A stretch of 64,000 nucleotides of DNA from Bradysia coprophila. Lineage: Eukaryota; Arthropoda; Insecta; Diptera; Sciaridae. Below the pieces are notes generated by a model, which ran no database searches, was not told where the DNA came from, and was given only the letters and a program-made list of their open reading frames with translations. The DNA lies in the NCBI RefSeq assembly GCF_014529535.1, contig NW_023503941.1, positions 3,842,942-3,906,941 on the forward strand. Direction: 5' to 3'. Positions within the stretch are counted from its first letter, which is position 1; each line of letters opens with the position of its first letter. Below are positions 22,537-32,807 of the stretch, piece after piece. The position numbers and the translations under genes are program-made.

Positions 22537-22698
22537 ATGAGTTGGCCAAAAATAATTGCACTAAAGTGTTCAAATTGTAACTATATATCCGAATTCTGCA
22601 TACTCAAACCAATGACAACAATTTCCTTTTGGTGTTGTAGATGTCATTATAAGAACGACTGCATTTTAAATTGTGCAAACAACGAAATTTTGATTTGA
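22537..22698 (+). CDS. Leader small ORF A, zinc-ribbon-like
   Basis: A 53-codon ORF lies in the retroelement leader, upstream of gag, from ATG at 22537 to TGA at 22696-22698. It has the cysteine pattern CX2C-X18-CX2C (C11, C14, C33, C36), with SFWCCRC around the second knuckle, plus extra cysteines at 21, 42 and 46. No family is recognised. The same spacing and an SF-x-C-x-RC motif occur in the next ORF, which starts only 7 bases after this stop codon, so the two look like a tandem duplication. A folded zinc-binding peptide is an inference. A regulatory upstream ORF or chance are alternatives, but matched cysteine spacing twice in a row is unlikely by chance. Confidence 0.5.
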   Translation: MSWPKIIALKCSNCNYISEFCILKPMTTISFWCCRCHYKNDCILNCANNEILI

Positions 22699-22705
22699 AT
22701 TGTTA

Positions 22706-22912
22706 ATGAACTCGCGAACAGAACAAGTTGACAGTGAATTCATCATCCCAGATGAAATTGTAACACACAAAATCGATTGTTATAAGTGTGAATTATCACA
22801 TTCAATCAAAGTGATAAAAAATCAAACATTAGTATCATTTGAGTGTCATCGTTGCAAAGCAACTATAGTTCATTATACGTGGAAGACAAATTCAACCAAT
22901 TCAACAAGCTAA
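22706..22912 (+). CDS. Leader small ORF B, zinc-ribbon-like
   Basis: A 68-codon ORF runs from ATG at 22706. It has CX2C-X18-CX2C (C25, C28, C47, C50) with SFECHRC at the second knuckle, preceded by an acidic 20-residue N-terminus. The tail is short and Ser/Thr/Asn-rich. It matches ORF A in spacing and in the SF-x-C-x-RC motif but lacks the extra cysteines. Its position between the primer-binding site and gag is unusual for gypsy-type elements, which normally have three ORFs. Translation could follow reinitiation after ORF A. Function unknown. Confidence 0.5.
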   Translation: MNSRTEQVDSEFIIPDEIVTHKIDCYKCELSHSIKVIKNQTLVSFECHRCKATIVHYTWKTNSTNSTS

Positions 22913-23187
22913 AGCTGAACTTGACTGGCAATATCATGGCGATATTCATTTTGTAAGTCCTTTTCCATTCCCTAAAATTTTATTGAATCACATGAAATTG
23001 AATTGATATTTTCCTAAATCTTGAAAGAAATTTCGATTTTATTGCATCCAATTACATACAACTGTTCAAAGCAGTTAAATCAATCTATCTTATACAACTC
23101 GTTATTGAGTGAATTAGTGTAAACAAGTAAGACTTGTTTGTGTTTCTTTGTGTATCATTGATAAAAAAAGGAAAGAATTTTATCAAG

Positions 23188-24141
23188 ATGAGCGTAAACG
23201 AAGACGATTTCAACGATGAAGTCAGTGAATTCCATGAAGTTCCAGACGAGCTTCCAATCACCTTCTTAATAAAATTCATTAGTAAGTTCGATGGCAACAG
23301 AGAAGAGCTAACTTCTTTCTTAGCCGATTCTAGCAGAGCATTCAACTTAGCGTCAGAAAAGCAAAAAACTACCTTACTAGAGTATGTAATTACTCAAATC
23401 TCAGGTAAAGCGAAATCCGCATGTGTCAATAGGACATTTGACGAATGGAAAGACCTCAAGTCGTACTTGAAGACAATGTACGCCGATACGAAACATAAGG
23501 CACAATTATTGTGTGAACTTACTACTCTGAAACAAACATCAGATGAGACGCTTTCTAATTTCACCTGTCGCATGGAGGCTTGCCTCAAGCGAACAATAAA
23601 CTCCCTAACCCAAGATAACGATGCTAAATCAGAACCTCAAATCCTCGAAGGAAAACTGCAAATGCTGCAGGAAATAGCATTAAATCGTTTTACTTATTTC
23701 ACGGTGCCAACCATCTCCAGTGCTTTGAGAATTCGAGATATTAAAACTCTTAATGACGCAATTACTATTGCAAAAGCAGAAGAACAGATTCAGAAAATGG
23801 TTACGAATACGAAAAATCTTAAACAAGATAAATCGGGTAAAGTTTGCAATTATTGCAAGAAACCGGATCATATTATTAGCGAATGTCGAAAACGTCAATA
23901 CAATAACTCGAAATCTACTAAGTCTGTGCAGTCCCTTGAAGGTAAACCCGTTGATCCGAAGTCTAAGCCAAATAAAACCTCCGAAACATGTAACTATTGC
24001 AAAAAGAAGGGGCACTTGTTAAAGGATTGTTATAAGAAAAAGTATAACGATTCCAAAGCTGCTGAAGCTAAAGTAAATAACGATACGAATTCAAAAAACG
24101 TACAAGCTACTCCGGCGGGCCACGAAGAAGCACGCTGGTAA
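23188..24141 (+). CDS. gag: Gag polyprotein
   Basis: The chosen start is the ATG at 23188, giving 317 codons; the frame runs 18 codons further upstream, but the preceding residues are basic-hydrophobic leader-like sequence. The N-terminal two thirds are helical and capsid-like. The C-terminal part is Lys-rich with two CCHC zinc knuckles of pattern CX2CX4HX4C, one near residue 224 and one near residue 269, which bind genomic RNA. The frame ends at 24141 and overlaps the pol frame from 24081, with a slippery site inside the overlap. Gag forms the particle core; no break is seen. Confidence 0.9.
   Translation: MSVNEDDFNDEVSEFHEVPDELPITFLIKFISKFDGNREELTSFLADSSRAFNLASEKQKTTLLEYVITQISGKAKSACVNRTFDEWKDLKSYLKTMYADTKHKAQLLCELTTLKQTSDETLSNFTCRMEACLKRTINSLTQDNDAKSEPQILEGKLQMLQEIALNRFTYFTVPTISSALRIRDIKTLNDAITIAKAEEQIQKMVTNTKNLKQDKSGKVCNYCKKPDHIISECRKRQYNNSKSTKSVQSLEGKPVDPKSKPNKTSETCNYCKKKGHLLKDCYKKKYNDSKAAEAKVNNDTNSKNVQATPAGHEEARW
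24093..24099 (+). other. -1 ribosomal frameshift heptamer
   Basis: A-AAA-AAC lies exactly in register with the gag codons (A at 24093, AAA 24094-24096, AAC 24097-24099), the classic X-XXY-YYZ slippery sequence. A -1 slip here enters the pol frame, which is open from 24081 onward. The downstream stimulatory structure was not determined. Confidence 0.8.
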
Positions 24142-27100
24142 ACTATTCTTCAGAAGACTCTGTAAATGACTCTAAAAATCTGTCGTCTCCTGATTCAAAA
24201 TTACCTGAAAGCAAATCCATAAATTTATCTAATTCTAATCCACATATCGAAGTAGATTGTGTTGAATCCTTGAAAAAGCTAAAGTTTCTCGTAGATACTG
24301 GTGCACATATCTCCGTTATATTAGTGAGAACTGGTGTAATAGAACCAGGAACTCCAATTTACCATGACGACATGATCAATATCACAGGAGTAGGAAAGGG
24401 TACTGTGTTACAAACTCTTGGGTACTCGTTACTACATCTTGAACCTTTTCTTACAAAATCTGGACACAAATTTCATCTGTTGAAAGATGAAAATCATAAT
24501 ATTCCCTTCGATGGAATACTAGGAAACGACTTCCTACAAAATCATGGTGTAATGATCGATTACAAAAATCAATGGATGAGATCTACGATAGGTTCAGTAC
24601 CTTTGCTCATAACTCAAGAACATAAAAAATCCTGCAAAATCAGTATACCAGCTCGAACCGAGCAATTAATCGAAATCGAAGTCGTGAACCCCGAAATCAA
24701 AGAAGGAATCATACCTGAACTGACACTATCAGACGGTATGTATCTTAGCAGAGCAATTACTAAAGTTAATTCAAATTCTAAGGCGTATGCCACAGTCTTA
24801 AATCCAACCAATACCTCAGTTTTAATTGGAACAATTCGAGTCGAACTCGAACTATTACCAAAACAGGCAACTCTCTTTATGACACAAACTCCGTATGAAC
24901 CAACACATAAAAATTCAGTCTTGAAGAAAATCAGAGATGAACATTTGAATGAAGAAGAAAAATCTTCACTGCACGAAATCATTAGTGAATATGACGATAT
25001 ATTCCACATAGAAGGAGATAATCTTTCCATGACTAGCCTCACTGAACATGAGATTAATACAGAGAATCATCCTCCTATTTCCGTGAAAACATATCGATAT
25101 CCCGAAGTCCACAAAGCGGAAGTTGAAAAACAAATTAAAAAGTTTCTTAAAGAAGGTATCATTCAACCATCTTTATCTCCATGGTCTGCTCCTTTGTGGG
25201 TTGTACCGAAGAAGTTGGACGCTTCTGGGGAAATAAAATGGCGAGTCGTGATTGACTACAGAAAGCTAAATAACGTTACAGTAGGTGACGCTTATTCATT
25301 ACCAAATATGACCGGAATACTAGATCAATTAGGGAATTCAGTATACTTTACAATTTTGGACCTCGTATCAGGATTCCATCAAATTCCAATGAAGGCAGAA
25401 GATATTCCTAAAACTGCATTCACAACTCCTTCAGGTCATTGGGAATTTACAAGAATGCCATTTGGACTCAAGAATGCTCCAGCGCGTTTCCAGAGAATGA
25501 TTGACATTGCACTGATTGGCCTCAACCATTTACAGTGTTTTACTTATTTAGATGATGTGATCGTTTTTGCGAAATCTATATCTGATCACGAAGCTAAGCT
25601 CAGAAGTATATTTGACCGTCTCCGGTTGAATAATTTAAAACTACAACCTGATAAATGTGAATTTATGCGTCACGAAGTCACTTACTTGGGCCACATAATC
25701 TCGGAACATGGTGTAAAACCAGACCCAGGTAAAGTTCACGTAGTTGCTGAATATCCAATACCTAATAATGCTAAAGAAATTAAACAATTTCTGGGTATTT
25801 GTGGTTTTTATAGGAAGTTTATAAAAGATTTCTCTAAAATCACACAACCATTGACAAAATTACTTAAAAAGAATCAAGACTTTTATTGGTCTCAAGAACA
25901 ACAAAGATCTTTTGACATGCTAAAATCTAAACTTACTTCAGAACCTATTTTACAATATCCCGATTTTCAAGAAGAATTTATCTTAACGACTGATGCTTCC
26001 AATTTTGCTATTGGATCTATTTTAAGTCAAAATCATTCAGGCTCAGATCTGCCGATTGCATATGCGAGTAGAACGTTGAATCGAGCTGAATCTAACTACA
26101 ATACTACCGAACGTGAATTGTTAAGTATCGTTTGGTCAACAAATCATTTCAGACCATATCTTTATGGAAGAAGGTTCAAAATAGTGACCGATCACCGTCC
26201 ATTAGTATGGCTTTTTAACGTCAAAGATCCAGGCTCAAAACTCGTCCGTTGGCGTTTGAAATTAGAAGAGTACGATTATGAGATCGTATACAAGCCAGGA
26301 AGATTGAATTCCAATGCAGACACGTTATCTAGAATCCCTCCTAACGATTTAATACAATCGACTTCACATATGAATGTAGTTCAGTTACGTAGTCGAACTA
26401 AACAAGCTAATGAGGAACTCGAAAAATCAAAATTATTATCTAAACCCAAAAAGGTTTCGTTCAAGCCTCAAGTCAAATCAACGATTCCTAAAGGAACTAA
26501 AGAAACGTTCAAAGATTATGCGAATTTCATGAAAAATTCTTTGAATCCTCAAATATTCGATTTTTCTGAAATGAACGACAATATTCTGTCCTCAAAGGAC
26601 ACAATAGCTTATTTTACTGCAATTGACTTAGATGAAAGTAATGATTATGTTACTGAGATTCTTTCAGAATCAGTAGATCAAGAAGAATTTAGAGACAGTT
26701 CTCATGAATTGTTATCTGTCGTTTCTACTAGAAGTTCATCAGACCAGAAATATTACCATTGCTTCATTAAACAAAATCATTATGATAGACCAGAATATTC
26801 CGATTTCTTTGAAACAGTCCAAAATCTGCGAATTCAATTAGAAATTGATGAAGTAGAATCAATTTCAATCGCGAATCCGATCGATGATTTCAATCAGTTT
26901 AGTTATGAAAAACTCAAAGATATTCTCTTGTTTGTATTTCGAAATACTAAAATCAAGATCGTTATGTACTTAGACTTAGTGATTAACCCTCCGGAAGAAC
27001 AGATTCCTCAAATCCTAAAAGAGAGTCATGATTCTCCTCTATCCGGACACTGCGGATATCATCGCATGTTCAAGCGGATTAGAGAAAAGTATCGTTGGCG

Positions 27101-28037
27101 GAAGATGAGACAGGATATAAAAGACTATATCAAGAACTGTAAATCTTGCCAATTAAATAAGACCTCTAGGAGAAGGAACAAAGCCCCGATGGAGATTACT
27201 AGCACTAGTCACCAACCGTTTGAACGTCTTGCTATAGATATTTGTGGACCATTTCCAATTACGGAAGATGGGAACCGTTTCGTATTGACAATGCAAGATG
27301 ATCTCACGAAATTTTCACATGCTTTCCCTTTGCCTAATCATGAAGCGCCTACCGTAGCCGATAGTCTCATCAATTTTTTCATGATGTTCGGAATTGCGCA
27401 GCGTATTCTCAGTGATCAGGGTAAAGAATTCATGTCAGAAGTTGTGAAACAAGTTACTAAAGTCTTGAAACTAAAACACAGCATCGCTACAGCTTATCAT
27501 CCAGAATCAAATGGAGCCTTAGAACGCTCTCATTCAACCCTAAAGGATTATCTCAAACACTACATTCAACCCCAACAACACGATTGGGATAAGTACATTC
27601 CAATGGCTATGTTCTGTTACAACAGTCATATCCATTCATCCACAAAATTCATGCCCTATGAATTGATATTTGGAATAAAACCTAGGATTCCAAGTTCTTT
27701 TAACTCAGCTCCCGAATTCCGATACACTTATGATGCGTATCATAATCAACTGCAACATAGGTTACAACGTTCTCACGAGATAGCTCGAGAAAATCTAATC
27801 GAAATGAAAACGAAAGCCAAAGTTCGATATGATCAGACTTCTACATCTCACAAGTTTCAAGTAGGAGACTCTGTTTATTTAAAGAACGAAGCGACTAAGA
27901 AAGGATTGTCAAAGAAATTATCTCCCGATTTTACTGGTCCCCATGAGATAATAGAAATCCATGAAACTCCTAACGTGACATTGAAAATTAAGAATAAGTT
28001 TGTTAAAGTCCATACAAATCGTTTGAAACCGCAATAA
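24099..28037 (+). CDS. pol: Pol polyprotein (PR-RT-RH-IN)
   Basis: The frame is entered from gag by -1 frameshift; it has no suitable ATG near its start. In order it shows an aspartic protease with LVDTGAH (about 24285-24305), and a reverse transcriptase with WRVVIDYRKLN and the YLDD active site (about 25544-25555). RNase H follows with a TTDAS motif (about 25986), then an integrase with an HHCC zinc finger (about 27029-27155). The integrase catalytic D, D and E lie near 27238, 27411 and 27523. The tail past the integrase core resembles a GPY/F-like region. About 1,312 codons are open with no stop or gap, so the enzyme set appears complete. Env follows within a few bases. Confidence 0.93.
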   Translation, partial: RTSYSGGPRRSTLVNYSSEDSVNDSKNLSSPDSKLPESKSINLSNSNPHIEVDCVESLKKLKFLVDTGAHISVILVRTGVIEPGTPIYHDDMINITGVGKGTVLQTLGYSLLHLEPFLTKSGHKFHLLKDENHNIPFDGILGNDFLQNHGVMIDYKNQWMRSTIGSVPLLITQEHKKSCKISIPARTEQLIEIEVVNPEIKEGIIPELTLSDGMYLSRAITKVNSNSKAYATVLNPTNTSVLIGTIRVELELLPKQATLFMTQTPYEPTHKNSVLKKIRDEHLNEEEKSSLHEIISEYDDIFHIEGDNLSMTSLTEHEINTENHPPISVKTYRYPEVHKAEVEKQIKKFLKEGIIQPSLSPWSAPLWVVPKKLDASGEIKWRVVIDYRKLNNVTVGDAYSLPNMTGILDQLGNSVYFTILDLVSGFHQIPMKAEDIPKTAFTTPSGHWEFTRMPFGLKNAPARFQRMIDIALIGLNHLQCFTYLDDVIVFAKSISDHEAKLRSIFDRLRLNNLKLQPDKCEFMRHEVTYLGHIISEHGVKPDPGKVHVVAEYPIPNNAKEIKQFLGICGFYRKFIKDFSKITQPLTKLLKKNQDFYWSQEQQRSFDMLKSKLTSEPILQYPDFQEEFILTTDASNFAIGSILSQNHSGSDLPIAYASRTLNRAESNYNTTERELLSIVWSTNHFRPYLYGRRFKIVTDHRPLVWLFNVKDPGSKLVRWRLKLEEYDYEIVYKPGRLNSNADTLSRIPPNDLIQSTSHMNVVQLRSRTKQANEELEKSKLLSKPKKVSFKPQVKSTIPKGTKETFKDYANFMKNSLNPQIFDFSEMNDNILSSKDTIAYFTAIDLDESNDYVTEILSESVDQEEFRDSSHELLSVVSTRSSSDQKYYHCFIKQNHYDRPEYSDFFETVQNLRIQLEIDEVESISIANPIDDFNQFSYEKLKDILLFVFRNTKIKIVMYLDLVINPPEEQIPQILKESHDSPLSGHCGYHRMFKRIREKYRWRKMRQDIKDYIKNCKSCQLNKTSRRRNKAPMEITSTSHQPFERLAIDICGPFPITEDGNRFVLTMQDDLTKFSHAFPLPNHEAPTVADSLINFFMMFGIAQRILSDQGKEFMSEVVKQVTKVLKLKHSIATAYHPESNGALERSHSTLKDYLKHYIQPQQHDWDKYIPMAMFCYNSHIHSSTKFMPYELIFGIKPRIPSSFNSAPEFRYTYDAYHNQLQHRLQRSHEIARENLIEMKTKAKVRYDQTSTSHKFQVGDSVYLKNEATKKGLSKKLSPDFTGPHEIIEIHETPNVTLKIKNKFVKVHTNRLKPQ

Positions 28038-28054
28038 TGCATTGCATACTGATT

Positions 28055-28079
28055 ACTCTCATTTCTTTTCCACCCACAG
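28055..28079 (+). promoter_or_regulatory. Candidate env 3' splice site
   Basis: A long pyrimidine-rich run with few purines ends in CCACCCACAG (AG at 28078-28079), preceded by a CTGAT branch-like motif. Insect errantiviruses express env from a spliced subgenomic RNA, and this site sits exactly at the env frame start. The donor was not fixed. Confidence 0.6.
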
Positions 28080-30093
28080 AATTTTAATCGGAATCCTATT
28101 CACCTGTTCAGTACGAGGAGAAACAAACAGTTATGCGATCGAAGAAATTAAACCAGATAAAAATAGTGGAATTTTCTTCGAACATCTTGGCTCCGCAAGG
28201 ATTTTTGCTGATCACTTTAAACTCGTGACTTATATGAACGTGTCGTTCTACACAAAAAAGTTAGAATTGATTAAAAGTTTTAACGTAAAAACGAAATCCT
28301 TATGCAAAAATCACACAGCATTTCACTTTGATATTGTTTCCTGTCAAAAAACTATGACATTTCTAGAAGTAGCTATTCCATCCCTTGAACAAAAACAAGT
28401 TAATTTACATTCTTTGTTGAATCACAAGCGAACGAAAAGAGGTATCTTTAATGGAGGAGGTACTATCTTGAAATGGATTCTCGGCGTTGCCGATAGTGAT
28501 GATTTAGATAGCATTCACGAAGCTATTGACCACGTAGAAAAAGACGATGATGATGTTCTAAATCTTATGCAAGAACAAATTCATGTCATTCGCACGACGA
28601 TGGGCAATTTTGGCGAATCAATCGCAAGTCTAAAAGTCCATGAATCGACTCTTAACGCTAATATCGATCAATTAAATGATTTTCTTGCCAATGATAGCAT
28701 GTACAAGCAAAGGAATGACATATCAATCAAGCTACTTTCTTATTTAAATTCTGTTACTTATTTGGTTAATGAACTAAATGAACAGTTGGATGTCGTTGTA
28801 GATGCAATTTTATTTGCAAAGTCGAACGCTATCCATCCTAAAATCATATCACCTACGAAATTCATAGATGAACTTAATTCAAAAACTAAATCTTTAGAAA
28901 ATGGTAAAACTTTCCCTTTACCATTAGAATCGTATTATGCATTTAAACTTTTGGAAATATCAAAGATTTCGTGTTCATATTACAAAGAACGCTTGGTGTT
29001 CATTATCGAAACACCTATCTGTGATTCAATAATATTTAACCTTTATAGATCACTACCATTACCTGTCATAAATCCTGAATCAAAATCCTATCTCTACATC
29101 GAACCTTCATTTCCTTTTATCCTCTTATCCAACAACAAAATGCAATACAAACAACTGAAGGATCTCAAACGCTGCCAGAAAATAACTGAAGAAGATTATC
29201 TATGCGAGAGTCACACAGTCTATTCAACGTTGGAAAATCCATCATGTGAATCTGCACTATTGACAACTCTGGCCGGAAAAATTCCAAATTCATGTAAAAC
29301 TTCAAAACTCCATGGAACAATATACATTTGGCACGAGCTGAAATTCAATCAATGGCTTTTTGCAATGAGCGAAAGAGACAGATTGACTATCATATGCAAA
29401 GAGAGGACTTATGATGAACCAGTCAGTGGTACGGGAATCCTAACATTAAACGAAAAATGCACAGGATACAGCAAATTGAACAAACTCAGTCCGTCATACA
29501 AACTCACTACTGAATACATTAATATAATCCCCAGCTTTCCGATAATTGATGATTGCTGCGAGGATAAAGTCAATGAGACAATACCACCAATTCATTTGAA
29601 CCAAATTCATGTGTCAAATATCAGACTCGATGAGTTACGTCATACTACTCACCAACTAAACAAATTCGAAAAGGATCTACACGATTTGAAAGATAAACAT
29701 TTCCATCACTCGACAAAAACCAATTACCTTTTCACGATCTTACAAGTAATCATTGGACTAATCGTGCTTGTCACACTCTACAAAATATTACAATGCATTG
29801 GCTGCTTCACGTTAATAGGCGCATGCTGTCGAGGTCTCAATTTCACTAAATCATGTACAAAAGAATCCGGATGTTGCGTATCTATCTATAACAGCTGCAC
29901 GAACACAGTTCCTGAACACCCCATTCGCACACAACCACAAGTAAACTCAATGCGACTCAGCGAACTTCAAAGAGTTAATTCCGCTTCATTATATGACTTA
30001 CCGATGAATGTTGTATCAACGCCCCCGCCGGTTAATGATCGTCGAGGATATCGTATACGTAAATCATACCATGGTTACTCACTGGACGACTAA
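28080..30093 (+). CDS. env: Env glycoprotein, baculovirus F-like
   Basis: The coding exon is taken to start at the splice acceptor, splitting the first codon. The frame extends upstream to 28042 but has no ATG before the signal-like hydrophobic stretch ILIGILF. An RTKR basic cleavage site lies about 130 codons into the frame, followed by a Gly-rich hydrophobic segment typical of the fusion peptide in the F protein / gypsy Env family. Next come an acidic and heptad-like region, conserved cysteines, N-glycosylation motifs, a transmembrane segment at about 29730-29790, and a Cys-rich membrane-proximal and cytoplasmic tail. Family members mediate membrane fusion. No stop or frameshift is seen. 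Whether the protein is made is unknown. Confidence 0.85.
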
Positions 30094-30474
30094 TCATCTG
30101 GATGTGTCCAAGACCACCGTCACACTCAAAAGTGAAACTAATACATTCGAAATTCTTGCCAAATCACAAATTCTTTTGAAAACTCAATTTATACACGTAA
30201 ATCGATAACAAAGCCGAATTCAAATATTACATAATTATTATCCTTAAGCCAGGAAAAAAAAACACAAAAAATTATCATTTTAATAATTCTTATATTTTAT
30301 TCTTATCATAAGACCCTAAATAAGCTTAAAAGCTTCATTAAAAATTTCAAATTTATTTTATTATAATTTAATTTCAAAAAATATATATCCTTATTTTCGT
30401 CAGTTGGAAGAAATCAAGATCCTTAATGAAACTCTTCGGTTGCAAATCCATTTACAACCTCAAACTTTCATTTT
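30094..30474 (+). other. Retroelement 3' untranslated segment
   Basis: AT-rich sequence lies between env and the purine tract. A 66-codon frame overlapping the env end (30008-30208) has no recognisable motif. Confidence 0.5.
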
Positions 30475-30484
30475 AGAGGGGAGG
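30475..30484 (+). other. Polypurine tract
   Basis: AGAGGGGAGG directly abuts the 3' LTR, the expected plus-strand primer site. Confidence 0.85.
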
Positions 30485-30918
30485 TGTTATGAACATTCCT
30501 CCTCATGACTCAAAATCGAATTCTTATTATTTATATTTCATCATCTTATGACTTCATCCCTATGATTTCATATATTCATTCATATATTAATTTTTGCAAC
30601 AAAGTCAAATCGATAAACAATCGATCAATCCTTCGAATATTATATGAATTCACATACACGCAACAAAGTAAAGTCAGTATAACAATACAATGTATTGCTT
30701 TATATTCCGTTTTGCCTATGATGATCTCAACTGTTTCGATCATCATATCTTAATTGCTTCCTCTTGATAAAACAGTGTTTGGTCACGTACAAAAACGCGT
30801 TACCGAACTTTCTTTATGATTGACAAAATAGAATAAGTTCAGTTGTATTAAGACCTCAGAGAAGAGAACAAATAAAAGAAACAAACCACTAAATAACACT
30901 ATCTTTCCATATTTAACA
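30485..30918 (+). repeat. 3' LTR
   Basis: Identical to the 5' LTR at every one of 434 positions. It is followed by the target-site duplication CCAC (30919-30922). Confidence 0.95.
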
Positions 30919-32487
30919 CCACATTTCTTCAACTGACACTTCATCTGCATCCTGGATCCACTTATTGATCATTCCAGCAGCATTTAACCGGTGAACTATG
31001 TCGTTCAGACACTCAGTAAAAGGGAAACGTAGACCGACACGATAAGATAATAAATGTCTGGCAAGAAACGGATCTCGTAACATGTGATAAGCTTTCAGTC
31101 CCAACCGTCTCTGCACTTCTAAATATATTTGTGCATCAGTGCTCTCCCCAGCAAATGCTATTGAATTGTTGAATCTCTGGGCTTCTAAATATATTTCTTT
31201 ACTTCGTTGAACTCTGTGCCTCCATCCATCATAACCGGTTAGATATTCCAAAGCTTCAACAAGATCAAGTGCATAGCTTTGTTCTCGTCCAGGTGTACCT
31301 ACAATCAGAACTGAGGACACAAATAGGTCGTGAAGTGAGTTGATTTGCCGCCGGTAAATTGGCGATGTGAGGTAGCTTTGGAAGAGCGACACAATGCCGT
31401 TCATAACGATAAGTCCAGTGAACGTCAGAGGTACAATTACAAAGACGTCTGCCCAATGAAGATTTCCATATCTGATGGTTGCGTTGTCGTTCATCAGCAG
31501 ATTGACAACGTCAGCCAGGCATTGGAACAACACCATTTTCTTCTGCTGCAAGTAGCGAGAGACGGCCAATAGAACTGTTGACGTCGCAATTACAACAAAA
31601 GCAAAGATGAAGAGTAGCGTCCACGTTCCATTTTTCAAATATTCCATGAAGTCGGATTCCGGCTGTGCATGAGGAACAATCATGACTTCTGCTGCCTGAC
31701 AGTGAGGATACAGTTGACCTTGTAAGTTGGAGCGTGGAACCAGTGCAACATCCATCAAGCCCGTGTATTCGCCTCTTTTCGAACATGATCCATTAAGAAT
31801 AGAACAAACAACTTCCCAAAATTGTTTGTCCAATGGAGGTGTGCGTACATATGCAGACACGTTTAACAATCCACTTTTCCGATGGTTTGGTACTTTGTCG
31901 GGAAAATAGTCCCAAAGCGACTCGCGTCTCGTCACATTAATCAATTCAAATGTTCCGAATGGATCGTATTTGAAGACATTGAATGAAGGTTCACCATCCT
32001 CAGCATCCAAGTGAAATGCGCAAAAGGTGTCAAAAATACCAACACTCCAACTCCAACGGAACAGTTCCTCTACGATATCTAATGAGGCGATGCTACGAGT
32101 GAAGAACACGCCAAATTTCACACTGATGTCAATCTTGCGAATTACTTTGACCTGAGCGAATAACTGCGAGTCGTTCTCGAAATGCTCGACGACAACAATC
32201 AGAAATGGACTTTTGCTAATTTTCGTGGTGTTACCGTTGCTGGCAGAGTCAAATGTGTAAACTGTCTGAGGTATAAAGTTCACTAACGTGGCATTGAAAG
32301 TCGATGACGATGGTGGCAACCAATTGCTGATGTCGGTTGCCGATGCATCCACAAAATAAATGTGATGATCGAAGTGGAAAATTGCACTCAGTCGATGGAT
32401 TAGACGTACACCCTCTGCATATTGATGAGAAACAGCCATCGTAGACAGAACGTTCAGAATTATTGCCGATAGTGCAGTGGAATTCAT
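30919..32487 (-). pseudogene. IR3, main fragment, split by the retroelement
   Basis: A total of 523 codons of a third divergent ionotropic receptor remain, from the same MNSTALSAI start as IR1. It keeps the N-terminal lobe, TM1 (about 286-312), the second membrane segment with GLIVMNGIVSLFQSYLTSP (about 345-372) and most of the S2 lobe. The frame runs into the LTR at codon 524, giving one foreign codon before a stop. The missing 50 codons with TM3 lie at 21868-22020. Without the insertion the gene would be 573 residues, against 577 for IR1, with no other lesion. As it stands TM3 is lost and the channel is unlikely to work, unless the element is removed as an intron or is absent from the other allele. 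Confidence 0.88.
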
Positions 32488-32690
32488 GCTGTTGGTTTAA
32501 CTCGTATAAACCTCCTGCAGTGTTCAACAACCAAATAGAGAATTTCGGTTTTTTTGCTTGATTCGATTATTGGCTAACAGAATTCATTATACCAAATGAA
32601 AAGTGTTGACCAGAGGGCAATTTCGATAATTCAATAATTATACCGTCGATTGGGGGTAATCGAGTATGCGGTAATCACTTTGATATGAAA
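32488..32690 (-). promoter_or_regulatory. Conserved IR 5' flank (IR3), truncated
   Basis: It matches the IR1 flank (GCTGTTGGTTTAACTCGTATAA, AAATGAAAAGTGTTGACC, TATGCGGTAATCACTTTG) and then breaks off at a repeat-rich insertion. A further matching block, near 33110-33200, resembles 4445-4530. Confidence 0.45.
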
Positions 32691-32807
32691 GGCTAGTACA
32701 CAGATTGTGAAAAATGGACCAATGGGAAATATAACATAAAATGTATGAGTTATCTGTCAAACATTTTGCAAGCTCGGTGTAAACCTAATGTCATACACTT
32801 TATGATT

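Larger units (their letters stand above)
22025..30918 (+). mobile_element. Gypsy/errantivirus-type LTR retroelement with env
   Basis: This complete 8.9-kb proviral copy has LTRs of 434 bp with TG..CA ends. It then has a primer-binding region, a leader with two small ORFs, gag, pol in the order protease, reverse transcriptase, RNase H, integrase, and env, followed by a purine tract and the second LTR. The pol order is that of Ty3/gypsy elements, and the env with a basic cleavage site is that of insect endogenous retroviruses (Errantivirus-like). The LTRs are identical over all 434 positions, so the insertion is very recent. All frames appear open. It lies antisense to the receptor gene it interrupts. 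Confidence 0.93.

Noticed and set aside
23134..23187. Earlier start of gag at 23134
   Set aside because: The frame is open there, but the first residues (hydrophobic, then lysine-rich) look like leader sequence. The ATG at 23188 has better context and an acidic N-terminus like other Gags.
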